64,000 nt of DNA from Ctenosaura bakeri (lineage: Eukaryota; Chordata; Lepidosauria; Squamata; Iguanidae). Where the stretch lies: assembly GCA_948474755.1 (NCBI GenBank), contig CAOLHI010001302.1:434001-498000 (forward strand). Reading direction: 5' to 3'. Shown one piece after another: positions 47,690-59,851 of the stretch. Made by a program: the position numbers and the translations under genes. The notes beneath the pieces are model-generated. The model was not told the origin of the DNA. It ran no database searches and worked only from the letters and a program-made list of their open reading frames with translations. The stretch's first letter is position 1. Each line of letters starts with the position of its first letter.

Positions 47690-48305
47690 TGTGATAACTG
47701 AAGCCCCTGTCAGAGCTGCTGATGATGAGCAGCAGCTGTTGGTCCCTGTGGCTCTGGCTGGAGATGAGTCCTGCATCTCAAGAACTCCCCCTGCTGCCAT
47801 GGACCAAGCAGGCATGGATGTCCCTCTGCCTGCTCCTTTAGAGCAACAGGGATCCAATTCTGTGCCTGCTCCTTTGGAGCAACAGGGATCTGATTCTGAA
47901 GAGGCTCTGGAGACTGGTTCAATTAAGCCCCCAATCAAGGCAGAGACTCAAGAGGGCTGTGCAAAGGGAGGCTTCCTTGGCTAAGTTTAAGAGGTGGTGA
48001 CTTGACACACCTATGCCTGGGGCTATATGACTGCCTGCCTGGAAGCTTCCCTTTGCTTGTGGCAAACTTCTTACAAGCCCTCCTCTTGTCTGTATCTTGC
48101 TCCCAGCACCTGGTTCCTGATACCTTGAATTGATCTCTGGAATCTTGACCCTTGGCTTTTGGAACTCTGACTATGGCTTCTCTTGGTGCTCTGGTAAATG
48201 AACTTCCTTGAGTAAGTGCTTGCTTGTGCCCTCCCGGCTGGACTTTGCTGGCTCTCCGACTTTCTCCTCTGGGCTGGCTCGCTGCCCAGGTCTCTGACCT
48301 TGACA
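47690..48305 (+). mobile_element. Solo LTR, family B, 616 bp, with open frame
   Basis: Begins TGTGATAACTGAAG and ends GACCTTGACA. The flanks are CTTCC (47685-47689) and CTTTC (48306-48310), a 5-bp duplication with one mismatch. A TATA-like CTATATGA lies near 48023. The first part (47691-47984) is open for 97 codons (VITEAPVRAADDEQQ..., acidic, Pro/Ala/Gln-rich), in a frame entering at the LTR's second base, with a 12-residue unit (PAPLEQQGS) duplicated in frame (36-bp period, starts 47827 and 47863). Same family as 56449-57022. A 5-bp duplication suits Gypsy-type elements, but no internal region is present to confirm this. Confidence 0.8.
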
Positions 48306-48459
48306 CTTTCTTCTTTAGAGGGACTGTGCTTCCATGTTGCAGGAAGAGTCAGATTCTCTCCTTCTAGGGAAGGTAGTGTCTTGTTAAAACGGGAAGGGAA
48401 AAGGATACAGGCACTAATATTATTTGGTGATATGTGTCTTTCACATCCCATCTCCTTCT

Positions 48460-49313
48460 AACTTGAAATACTACCCAAGCCAGACTCTGAACAAAGAAAG
48501 CTGGTTGCAGGCTTCTGAATAAGTAGGAATGGACTAAGCTGACTTGAAACTTCTGTCTTATCTCAGTCAGGGCAGAAAAGCTGATAACTCAAATAAACAA
48601 ACCAAATAGCTCACAGCTTGTTACTTTTATGAAATAAGCAAAAGGTCATAAATAGAGTCCAACAGAATTCTAAGGCAAGAGAGTCCAAATCAGTCAGTGT
48701 AATCCAAGGTCAGGCACAGAGTTCAGTAATATATCCAGTGGTCAGGAAGGTCAGATAAGCTCTGACAACTACTGGAGGGGAAGGACAGCCTTTATCTAGT
48801 TCAGCAGCTTAACATAGCTGCTGCCTAGATAATTCCTGTTGTCTATAAATCCTCTGAGATTTTCGCAGGTTCTTTCTTTGCTGTCTGTGCTTGGCGAAGG
48901 TGGGTACAGATAAGTTATCTTCTGTTTCTGGGACTTTCTGCTGGAGATGACTCTGCACCTTGTTCTGTTTGTGGTGCTGTAATCTCCCCCTATACACCAA
49001 GTCCTGGCATGCCTCCTGTTTCAGACTCTAGTATGTCCCTTGTTTCAAACTGTGAGTCAGAATTCGCTTTCTGGAAGTAGGGAATGACACCTTCTTTGGT
49101 GGACAGCATTGCAGCTATGGCCCTCCCTGGCATAGCTCTGCTTTTGCTGCGAACTATTACTCTTCCATCCCCATGATCTGTACACACTTTATAAAGATTA
49201 GCAGCTACAATAGTGATGGGGGAAGATGACAACTGAGCTCTCTGATGCAAGATCTCCTGGTGAATTCTATCATACACAGTTAAGGGAGAGTTGCAAAATA
49301 ATATAGATGTCAT
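48460..49313 (-). mobile_element. Possible 3' end of a Gypsy-like element
   Basis: On the minus strand a 107-codon open frame (49313-48990, with phrases QEILHQRAQL, TIVAANLYKV, RAMPGRAIAAML) ends in a stop followed by TATAGGGGGAGATTACAGC. A purine run of this kind is the usual polypurine tract before a 3' LTR. The following 500 bp has an LTR-like layout with GGATTTATAGAC near 48845 and phrases (CTCTGTGCCTGACCTTGG) similar in style to family B. The LTR's far end and target duplication were not found. The ORF is not recognised. Confidence 0.35.
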
Positions 49314-49653
49314 TCAGATCTTCTCCCATCTGATACTACCTAACACTGAGGAAAGGAAAATCAGAAATAAGACAAATCAAAGAGAAAAGAGCATGGGAAC
49401 AGGGCACAAGATATTTCATTTAAGTATTAAAGTAGAGCACCATCTTGAGTTTTCCCTGGACTATATCCTGGGGGCAATTTCACATGTTGGTTGCATATTT
49501 TCTATTTTTTTCATGTGCAAAAAGAGCTACAAATTTATTTCTTAGAAGAAGGAAAAAACACCTTAAAATTAGTCCTGTACTTTCAACAGCTAAATCATAA
49601 AAGAAGGAATTCAGAATGGGAATCTGATATACCCTTATGAAGGCCAACACTAA

Positions 49654-50046
49654 GACCCTTTCCACACCTTATCCTTTCACAGCGCTGGGACACGGGGATC
49701 ACTCAAGCATCCTCTGCCAAGAGGCTCTTGCATCCCCGCTGCTTCTCCTCTGCAGCTGCTGCCTGCTGGTGAGCAGGCAGCATGAGAGCTCCTCCTCTTC
49801 CTTCCACAGCATAGCCTGGGATTTTTCCAGGCTGCGCTGGGGTAGTAAGCATGAATACCGCAGCTCTGGCAGCTCTGCATGCATGGTAAGTTTTCAACTA
49901 CAAGCTGAAAATGAAATAGTGCTCAAACAGTGCCTGTCGGCCCTGGCAGCATCGTACAATTGCAAGGACGTCATGTGGACCTCTCCTCGCATTTCTGTGA
50001 TGCTCCAGAGACCCTTTTGCATGGAGAATGCCATGTGAAAAGGGCC
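49654..50046. mobile_element. Harbinger-like MITE, 393 bp, TSD TAA
   Basis: The termini GACCCTTTCCACAC and GTGAAAAGGGCC are flanked by TAA (49651-49653, 50047-50049). The interior matches 13104-13522, with differences by small indels and many CpG-type changes. ORFs of up to 133 codons within it are artefacts. Confidence 0.85.
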
Positions 50047-50049
50047 TAA

Positions 50050-52494
50050 GTTGCTCATATCATTTAGTATAATGCCAGCTCTCCTACCAACTTATTTTTG
50101 CTGTTATTTCTACAAGTATTTGCTCAACAGCAAAGATATTTCCGTATATGTTCATGCTGCTAATCTCACTAGGTTACACAGCTCATGTTAGGTGTCGAAC
50201 CTGAACAAATTCCATTTTGCCTTGATTGGGTCAGTTTACACAGGCTTCAAAGGGAGTCAATAGGCAGCAATAGATTGCTATTTCAAGGAATGAATGGAGG
50301 AAACGTAGTCACACTACTAGTAAAATAAATAATGATGATTTTGTGAGGATACACAGTGGCCTGATGAGGATGGAAAGGGATGGAATTACAAGAAAGAAAG
50401 AAAGAGAGAAAGAGAGAAAGAAAGAACAAATATACTAGCATCAAGAGCTTGAATCTACAAAGCCTCTGGGATCTGTGTGAATCTCCAATGCAGTGTAGCC
50501 AGAGGCAGAGCAATCTGATGCTATGATGGGTAAAGTGCAAGATGTACTGTTCAATTTGTGCCACTATCAGGTTTTAGTCTCAAATTAGTCTTAAATTTCC
50601 AGGGGACCATTGGTCAGTTTTTTACAACCCTGTCCAAAAATAGTAGTGACATTTGAGTAGTATGTGACTAGCTTCAGTATTTTCAGCGTTGCTATTGGAA
50701 ACAAGTGCAACTCAACTCTAAGAAAAGTTCTGATTTATAACTGAATTGGGGAAGATATATTTTCCTCCTTAAAAAAAAAAAAATCCTTTTTTTCCTTCCA
50801 GAACCTATGTATAGCCCAATGTGTAAATCAAACTGATGCTCCTGTTCCAAAATGGTCCTATGATGAAAAAATAAAATTTCTTTGTTTCATCTGCATTTGT
50901 AGAGAAGTGATTCAGTTAAAACATATGCTGCAGCATTATCTTATCTACATGTGACAGTGAGTACACATGTACAGGAGAAACTCTGGAATTAGAAATCATG
51001 ACATATTTCTAGCACAGAGAATTAATAAGGAGTCAAGGAGCCAACATTTTGAGTATTTAAGTAAATGGTTTATTATAGAAATGAAATAACTATGTATGCA
51101 ATCAGCATCCAGAATGGAACACAAGCATTATCCAGAATGGGCCAGCAACTATTAAATTAGATGAGAGTAGAGCATAGAAGAGATATGTAAGTATGCAAAT
51201 GATGCAGGAAGGAAGAAAAACAGATGGATGCTAAGCTATAAGAGAAGAAGGCAAAAGAATTCAAAGAAATATGCTGTCCATATTGTCTAAATGAAGCAGA
51301 CTCTTCTGCATGTTATGCAAAGTATTTATCCTTCATTTGAGTCCATCATTTGAATTCACATACAAAGAAAGGAGAAAAGTCTTAAGATGCTCTTTCCCCG
51401 CCCCCCAAATTCTTTTTTTAGAAAATAAAGATTTTTTTTCACATCTTAAACAATTTTTCCTTTTTTCCTGTGGATTTCATTGGATGCTCTCCATTTCTAG
51501 ATTCTTTTGAACTTCCACAAACACACATTTCTACCACCAAAAATCAAGTTATAGAAGAGTCCATTTTTTTAAAGTCCTCCCTCACCAGAAGACAAGCAAA
51601 ACAGCAATGGGGGACTGATACTCTATATTTCTTCATTTCTGTTATTTTTCTTTATATATGATAGATAGCAGATAGGCAGATAGAGAGCGTAATCTTTCTG
51701 TAACTCTGGAATGTATATTTTCTAATTGATTCTTTGTGTTTTTATGGCATGTATGAAGATAGCTCACATAATAAACAAAATTCTTTGTATTTTCTGGCAA
51801 AAGCTAACTCCAAAGTAAAACAGCTGAGAAAGATTGTAATCAAAACATATAAAAAAATCTGCATATCACCTTTGCAATTCTGAGAAGGCATGGATGTATA
51901 AAGGTTGGGGAGTGTTTGTGAGAAAGAATGAGTTTTTGTCCTTGGCATGTGGAGAGAGAGAGAGAGGGAGAAGATGATTTGACCAGAAGGGAAAAAAAGG
52001 TGAATACTTCTAGACAGAGAGATGACCAGAGAAGTTCATCTTGATGCAGACTTTACCCCATCTCTGAAACAGCTGTCTCAAGCATTCTGTAGAAAGCAAC
52101 TTCCAAATCATATCAGCACTTGGGACCCAAGATTTGTGAAGCCAGCCCAAAAGTGACCAACTGTCAAGGCACAGACATCAAAGGAGCTGAAGGGAGTCTT
52201 ATCGTGACTGGAATGGTTAGTGTGGAGATGATGAGGACCACAAAAAGCTGCATTGATTTTCTTCAATCTGTTCACATTCCTGTGTTGGCCTTCACTCAGA
52301 CTTCAGTAATCAAGTTGTTATCCTCTCTCTCTCTCTCTCTCTCTCTGTGTGCACACATATATATGCATGCACAGTAGGTAAAGAAAAATAATCAAAATAT
52401 TTGAAAAAAATAATTTCAGAATTATCAAAAAAAAAAAAAACTGATGAGAGGAACCCTGGACTATATGCAGAGTAGGACAAATTCTGAGAAAAAT
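50050..52494. other. No recognised gene; simple repeats
   Basis: Contains (GAAA)n at about 50391-50425, A/T-rich runs near 50770, (GA)n near 51953-51966 and (CT)n at 52323-52347. Nothing else was recognised. Confidence 0.4.
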
Positions 52495-52815
52495 ATGCAT
52501 TGGTGGTTTTGCATGGAAGGCAGGATTTTCTGCATGGGAAATAGTATGTTCTCTGTATAGAAATATTATTTTCTGCGCAGAGAAAGCTGTTTCCCACACA
52601 GAATATGCTACAATTGGGGATGTTCCACTCAAAATTTATATGAGATTGATTTGCAGAGAAAACAACATTTTCTACACAGGAAAAAGCATTTTCTGCACAA
52701 AAATGATATTTCCGTGTACATCACTTTCTGTACTGAAAATGCTGTTTATTGTGCAAAACCACTGTTTTGATGAAAGGCAACCATATGAAAATTTTGTGCA
52801 GAATAAGTCCCAAAT
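52495..52815 (+). repeat. Unclassified dispersed repeat with TGCACAG-type periodic motif, copy 3
   Basis: Longest copy: about ten evenly spaced motifs such as TATTTTCTGCGCAGAGAAAG, GCATTTTCTGCACAAAAATG and TTTCTGTACTGAAAATG. It ends AAATTTTGTGCAGAATAAGT, nearly identical to the ends at 4290 and 41485. Confidence 0.6.
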
Positions 52816-52830
52816 TATGAACAGACTTTA

Positions 52831-55800
52831 AAAACTGAATAGTTTTGAAGTCTTTCTCACAGTGTAAAGAAAATTGCTAAAATTATTAATTTCTTCCTTC
52901 AAAGAAAAAAAAAAGTGAATTGCATCCTTGGTATGAAGGGTTAGTGCTATTTGCTATCCTAAGCTATAAAACTCAGTCTCCTACTCCCCTTTTGCCTCTT
53001 GCTTCTCTTTTCTCTTCAACTCAGATTTTACATCTTCTCCTAACTTACTCTTCTCTGGCAAACATCCTTCTACACACACACACCTTTTTCCTGATCTGGC
53101 ATTTCTTTCAGGTTATATATAACCTTTATGTCTACATATAACCCTTTCCATTTTCTCCTTTGAACTGTATTTATTAAGTCTTTAGAATATGCTGTATTCT
53201 GATTATTGTTTTAACCCTTTATAATATGTTCCATTTTTATATAATAAAGTGAACTCCATTTTAATTTCAGTGTTAGTCCCCATAATGGGATGAGGAACAC
53301 ACCACACAGACACAAGTAAAAAGATCCCATTATTGTGAATGGGAACAAAGTCTAGTTTTGGGAAAGAATCCACCTGAATCTCTTTTTTTTCTCCCAAAAA
53401 ATCTCATATCAGATAGCAACACTAGCTGTGTATGTATATCACTACTTTCTAAATTAGAATATATCTTTGTAGCACCCTTAACTGGTCTGTCCTCCCCTAC
53501 AAAGGAGCTTTTCTGTCAATTAATGACTTCAGAGAAAATCAAAAGTCATTTCTGCTCCAACTGAAATAGAATTTTGACATTTCTATTTGCAACCTATGGT
53601 TGCTAAGTAGTGTGTGTGCTACTTTTCTTCTGCATAATAATTCCTATATATTGACAGTCATTGCAACATTATGCTAAATCTTCATTATTTGTACTGCCAC
53701 CAAGCTTTTTGCCTGCAGCAAAATTTGAGATTAATTTGAAGGGTCCTGCTGAGGTGAAACATCTTCTGGAATTCTGATGGATGCTAAGTGAATTTCAATA
53801 AGATGAAGAAAACTTATCATGGAAAGTTCATACATCCTCTTACTAGAAAAGAAATGCATATGACCTATACTCCTATTCAGCAGCTGTATGACAAGAAAAG
53901 GGAGGAGTTCATTAGCACTCCTATCTCTGGTTCTATCGACACAGGTGGAACATGCCAGATCTGGAGAATTTTCCTTATTTTTAGCTAGTGACTCTCATGT
54001 GGTAGCAGATGTGAACCCTCACATGTAGAAGAAATTCTTTTCAGACTAGGCTTTCTCTGCATATAGAAGAGCTACATAACTGGAAACAGAGTGTATTTCC
54101 TTTTTTATTGATTGATACACACTTTTGTATTGACTGAACAGGGCTTAGCAGTTAAATGACTATGGAGCAATTACTCAAACAACCCATTTGTAGGAATTTT
54201 GAATGAAGTTTAGTAAATGTCTTTAAAATTAGCAATGTTTCTCAAAGAGAGGGATTCTTACATTTCTAAATAGTAATAATATAATACAGAAAAGGTGCTG
54301 TGTGTGTATATATATGTAAAATAGAATGGTATGAAGTTGAGTATAGAAGCCCGGATGAATAGAAATTATTACACAGAGACAGTGAACATCATCTTGACAT
54401 GGTCACTTCAAGACCATGTCCTTCACACTTGAAAGGAACATTCCATATGCTTCAGAGGATATTAGAATTAATGCAAACAGAAATAATGCTTTCACTTATG
54501 TTCAGCCACAAATATATACGCCACAGTCAGAAATATGGAACAGTGAGAAGGCCATATGCAATTTTCTTATGCATGGACATGAAGGTTGTTATTTTTTCTT
54601 TCCAGCATCAACACATTATTCTTCAGGATCTTGTCTCCAGATTTATTTCTCTACTTTTAGGGTGGCTTTCTGGTGTACTTCTATGAGAATATGCAGGAGG
54701 TACCCTTTTGGCAAGTAGGTGAGCAGACAAAAATCCTTGTATCTCAGTGATGGATTTTGACATGCCTTGCCATTTGGTTATTGCATTGTCTGTCAATGAT
54801 AAATAAGTGTCTCTTCAATAAATGTTGACTGTGAATATTTGACAGGGAGTAGTTTTACAGTTTAAATGTGTCTTCAAAACTCCTTCACTCTAAGTGGCCA
54901 AAAGCACAGAAAGCTCTGAAATGGGAAAAGGATAACTGCATCTTAAATGTGAGTTTCTTACAGTAAACCAGACAAGTTAATTTTTGGATTACTGGATCTA
55001 GAATCTGTCAGTTGGTATGGTTCATAGCCATAGTGGCTAGGAAGTTATGAAAGTTGTAGTACAAAAATTAACTTCTTCAATCTCTACAATAAACAAACTC
55101 TGCGATGGTTACGACAGGATGAGATCCTTTTTCTGTGTATTGTGGGAAACTGGGGCAATATGTGACATTGCTGACAGGCCACATATTGTGTCATTTAAAT
55201 TCTCACATTTATTATAATGGTGTTCAAAAAGGAAACTGTGAGGATTGTATAATTCCATTCATGTATCTAAAAGCAATGCATTGGCCATCTTCCTAGCTTA
55301 TAGTTACCTAGAAGGGATTATTTCCTTTCATACTCATCTCCAATCAATGCCTGGAAAGTACATATTTAAATAGAGAGTGTGTCATGGCTCTAAGTGATCA
55401 TTGAAAAGAATGGCAATTTAGTGGGTGGGATAGTTCTTGGAGAAATGATTGCTTCAAAACCTATTCCCAGAACACCTTTTCTCATCCAATATCTAACATG
55501 TCTAGTACGGAAATTATATACAAGACAGTGTGTTTCATAAAGGTAAGGATCTCTTTTTAATGATAATATTTAGTTCTTCATCATTCTGGAAAATGAGATG
55601 TTTGCATAGGCAATCCATAATATTTCAGCAAAACTGTCTGATAAAGGAAGGGAGAGCAGAATGAAAAAGTATGATGCTTGAGAAAGGGGAATGACAATAA
55701 TATAGTACAAAATTCAATGATGGGAAATATTCATAAGAGAAAACAGCTGTAAATATGAGAAACTGCAATGAGAATACCAAGCACAGAATGTGAAACACCT

Positions 55801-56443
55801 TGGAGGACAGTACTTCATGGCTCCCTGACCTGAAATTAATTAATCAAAGGAAGGAAGGAAGTTGCAATGCAGGCTACATATAAGATCAGATTGATTAAAG
55901 TCTGATAATAAACCATAATAGGTTAACACAAAAAAGTGGCAAAAATAGCTTTTCGGAAATCAACATTATAAAATATATTGTCATTCTGTAGAAACTAGTC
56001 CATTTTCACTCCTTGTAGTCTGTTCCTTCTGGTATAACTGGGTGCTCATAATTTTGCATAATATACCCATTCAGTGGAGTTGAGAAATTGACTGTCATGG
56101 AAAGATAGAAATCTGATCTATCAATAAATTCAAGATTATGATATAACAAACACCAGACAACAGTCACATGGCCAGCCAAATTGAAAGAAATAAAAGTCAT
56201 GCTTATTTCAGAGTGAAATATTTCAGCAAATCTTAATTCTCTTAATTTTCTCCTCCAGAGAAGAACAGTGGTCTACTGCAGCATCTTTGTGCACTGCAGA
56301 GAATGCTGCTTGGTACATTTCAAGATGCACATTCTTTTTGTGAGAAAGCACTTTATCCACAAGATATTCTTAGAGCTGTATATTTGTGATCTGGAAACTT
56401 GCTCACTGTGGCCCATGGGCTACCAAATGTGGCCTCAAACAGT
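52831..56443. other. No recognised gene
   Basis: AT-rich, with short ORFs (up to 100 codons at 54416-54718) lacking any motif. No splice-consistent exon chain or known repeat was identified. Confidence 0.4.
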
Positions 56444-56448
56444 GCATC

Positions 56449-57022
56449 TGTCAAGATCAAAGACCTGGGTGGAGAGCCAACCCACAGAAGGGAGTGTGAG
56501 AGCCAGCAAAGTCCAGCCGGGAGGAGACTAGCAAGCACTTTACACAAGGGAGTTCATTTACCAGAGCATCAAGTGAAAGCCATAGCCAGAGTTCCAAAAG
56601 CCAAGGGTCAAGAGATCAATTCAAGGTAGCAGGAACCAGGTGCTGGGACCAAGGAACAGGCAAGAGAAGGGCTTGAAAGAAGTTTGCCAGAAGCAAAGGA
56701 AAGCTTCCAGGCAGGCAGTTATATAGCCCAAGAAGCAGGTGTGGCTAGTCACTGCTTCTTGAACTTAATCAAGGAAGCCTCCCTTTGCTCAGCTCTCTTG
56801 AGTCTCCACCTTGTTTGAGGGCTGATTGGCACAGGCTCCAAAGCATCTTCAGAATCGGATCCCTGTTGCCCCAAAGGAGCAGTAAGAGGAACGTCCAAGC
56901 CTGCTTGGTCCATGGCAGCAGGGGGAGCTCTTGAGCTGCAGGACTCATCCCCAGCCAGAGCCACAGGGACCAACAGCTGCTGCTCATCAGCAGCAGCTCT
57001 GACAGGGGCTTCAGTTATCACA
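56449..57022 (-). mobile_element. Solo LTR, family B, 574 bp, perfect 5-bp TSD
   Basis: The plus strand begins TGTCAAGATC and ends CAGTTATCACA, the inverse of 47690-48305. GCATC flanks both sides exactly (56444-56448, 57023-57027). The minus-strand open frame (57021-56749, 90 codons, VITEAPVRAAADEQQ...) is collinear with that of the other copy but lacks the 12-residue duplication. A TATA-like TATATAGC lies near 56719 on the complement. Confidence 0.88.
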
Positions 57023-57087
57023 GCATCACTCCCCCTGCCTTGTGCCTTCTATCTAACACCTAAGTAACAAAAACAACTAGGGGCAAC

Positions 57088-57101
57088 TGATTGCAGGGAG
57101 A
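57088..57101. repeat. Target-site duplication of the 6.2-kb LINE, left copy
   Basis: TGATTGCAGGGAGA, repeated exactly at 63335-63348. Confidence 0.92.
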
Positions 57102-58429
57102 GACCCTCAGCTCCTGTCTGGCTTTGGCAGTCCTGCTAAAGAAAAGTGATGTCCTGCCACTGAACTCTGGACCTTTTCCAGAGCATTGCCTTTGTTAATC
57201 AGGATCTGCAGGAATAACTTGTTGTATGAGGCAGTTTTTAATTCTTAACTTATTTTTAACTCGGACTTCGGTGAGCAAGTTGATGCTTTTTTTGTTTTTT
57301 ATTGCTCTTTTTAATCTTTTTAACCTTTTTAACATTGGATTTTTTAAACATTGAATTGTACAGCTCTGAGGTTTTAATAACCCCAAAGTTTTATTATTTA
57401 GAGTTTTAATTATTTCAGATTCTAAGATTTTAAGACTTTATTTGGGCAGCTGTGACCATTTGACAATTAACCTACCTGAAGCTTTTGGAAGGCCAGCTGA
57501 GGACTAGCTGAGTGCTGGCAGAGTGGAGCCCAGGCAAATTACAGCTGGGTTGTTTACATCAGAGAAGGCACTTCTATTCACGACTATTCCTTAAGAACTG
57601 CTGTCTTGCCATTTTCGTCTGAATTGTGGATTGTTGGTGGTATTTTACCCAAGTTGAAGAAGTTTATATACAACAGTCCTTTTCCATAGCTGTTTGCATT
57701 TTTGGCAGTCTCTATCATCTTTATTTGCCTATAATTTGGAACTCACAGCTGAAATGCTAAAGTGGTAAGCAGAGGCTTGAGGTTGTTTCTTTGACCTGTT
57801 GGCTGGACAAAGAGGAGGAGAAAGGGAGGATATGGAACTTTCTATCATCCTATGAAGGTCTGATTGATGATGTGGGGCAGCAAGCTGTGAACTGCGAACT
57901 GTTTATTATCCCTTTGTTTGAGGGTCCTTCAGCATTTGGTAGAGAAGAGACTGAACTAGCAGTGAATATTGACAATAATAAACGCTGATAACCCCTGCTT
58001 TTGAATACGAGGAATTACCTCCAGGGAGTTCGGATGAAACTTTGATAAAGCCTGTGAACGAAGACGAAAGAAGAGCCCAAACAGCTGCTGCCTGCAACAG
58101 TCTGGATGCAGACCTGAGTTCAAGAGGTGCACCCTGGGTTCCATATGCTACTCAGCCTATTTGCTTCAGGATCGTAAAATTGAACTGCACTGCCTTCTTT
58201 GTGAAAACAGTATTTTTTTTAGACTTCATTTTTCTTTTTTGTTTCTTTTAGACTCTCAGATATATGTCGAGCATATGTTTCTATTTTATAGTCATTTATA
58301 TATGTATATATCTGTTTAGCTATTTAATTATTTAGTTATTTTAGTTATTAGTTATTTTATTATTTAGTTAGTTAAGTATTATTTACTTAATTCAGTTTTT
58401 TTAAAATTTCTAGTTGCAAGCCAATTAAC

Positions 58430-59836
58430 ATGACTTCTAGAAAGAGAGTTCGAGGAAGTCCTACTTACTCTTCTCCCCCTAAAATTAAGCAGCCCAAGAT
58501 TGATGACTTTTTTAAACCTGATAGGCAGCCATTAGATGTTTTTAAATTTGCAATTCCTACCTCTAATAGGTTTGATGCTCTAGAAGAGGAAAGCTTAGAG
58601 CCCCAGTATTTACAAGGCAGAAACAATACAACTAAAAGCAACCTAGTAGATGGGAGTAGACATGATGACTTTCAGGAGATTATTTCTTCTTCTAATGATA
58701 GGATGCTTTTAGAAAAACAATATAATCTGGTGGCGGTAACTGTAAAAAGTATTTATAGTGAATTAAGAAATATCTCAGACAAACTAGACTGTCTTACCTC
58801 CGCTATAAAAAGGGAAGGTCATAAATTTCCGTCAAAAATTATCACTAAGAAGCAGGATGGTATCAAAATGACAAATACCATTCCTACAAGCCAGCTTTCT
58901 TCATTCCCTGTAGCTAAGAGCTCTCTAAAGGATATGAATCTCTCCCTTCAGGTTAATCAGGTTGCTTTAAGTATATTCCCTTATAGACAATCTATTCCTC
59001 AGTGGAATACAATGAGCTGTGCTAGGAAGCATATTAGTATTATACTGCATTTACCAATTAAGGCAGTTGATCTTTCATTTATCAATTTTTTATACGCCCC
59101 TTCTCAAATGCAAAAATTTATCCTAGTATTTAGATCAGCTAGAATACCTTCCCTCTTTATGAAGAGGAAAGCTTCTGTTACTAGGTTGGGTGTGGTACCT
59201 ACCGAGTGTTTCTGGATACAGTGAGGAGACCTTTATTACCCCATTCAGTAGTGAATAATGCTAAGGTTTGGGGAGAACATGGTTCTAAATCAACTTTTAA
59301 GTTTGAAAATTGTAGTTTAAAAGTTCCACCCTTGCTCTCCCCTAATAAAGAATTCCACCATATGCAGCAACACTCTGTATTGACAAACTCTTTTGAGAAA
59401 GGCTGCCCACAAGACCCATTTAATATCTCTAGGGTCAGTGAAGAAGAGCAGTTAATAGACTCTTATAAATGTTTACCCCTGACTGAAAAAAAAAGCGATT
59501 ATAACAAGATTGGGCATCCTAAGAGAAAGGCTAACTGTGATGAGTAGGGAAGAATTGGATTTAGCTTCAGCTCCTATGGAACAGAATGATTTGATAATGT
59601 TTGAATCCCCTCCCAGTAATAGAAATACCATCTCTAGTCAAGCACGTCAAACAACAGCGAATTGGTTAGAGATGAGGAAACTGGAGTCTCATGAATCAGA
59701 TGAAAGGAAGACTATAAACAAAGATACTGTATTTGCAGATATACATCAAGTACATTGTAACCCTTACTTACAAATAAATGGGTCAGTGGTAACTTCCGAG
59801 GAAACCAATGAAATCCAGGTTTTGACACAACAGTGA
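58430..59836 (+). pseudogene. LINE ORF1 protein with PIP-box-like N-terminus, two frameshifts
   Basis: The start ATG at 58430 follows a T-rich leader and begins a basic N-terminus (MTSRKRVRGSPTYSSPPKIK). Residues 21-28 are QPKIDDFF, the canonical QxxIxxFF form of a PCNA-interacting box. NRFDALEEE (about 46-54) resembles a motif common in LINE ORF1 proteins. The middle is low-complexity and probably flexible, and residues about 185-260 form a folded-looking block (SCARKHISIILHLPIKAVDL). The frame changes near 59210 to 59206-59547 and back near 59520, reaching a TGA at 59834-59836, 15 bases before ORF2. Function by family analogy: a nucleic-acid-binding partner of the ORF2 protein. No zinc knuckle is visible. 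Confidence 0.7.
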
Positions 59837-59851
59837 CAATCAATATATTCA

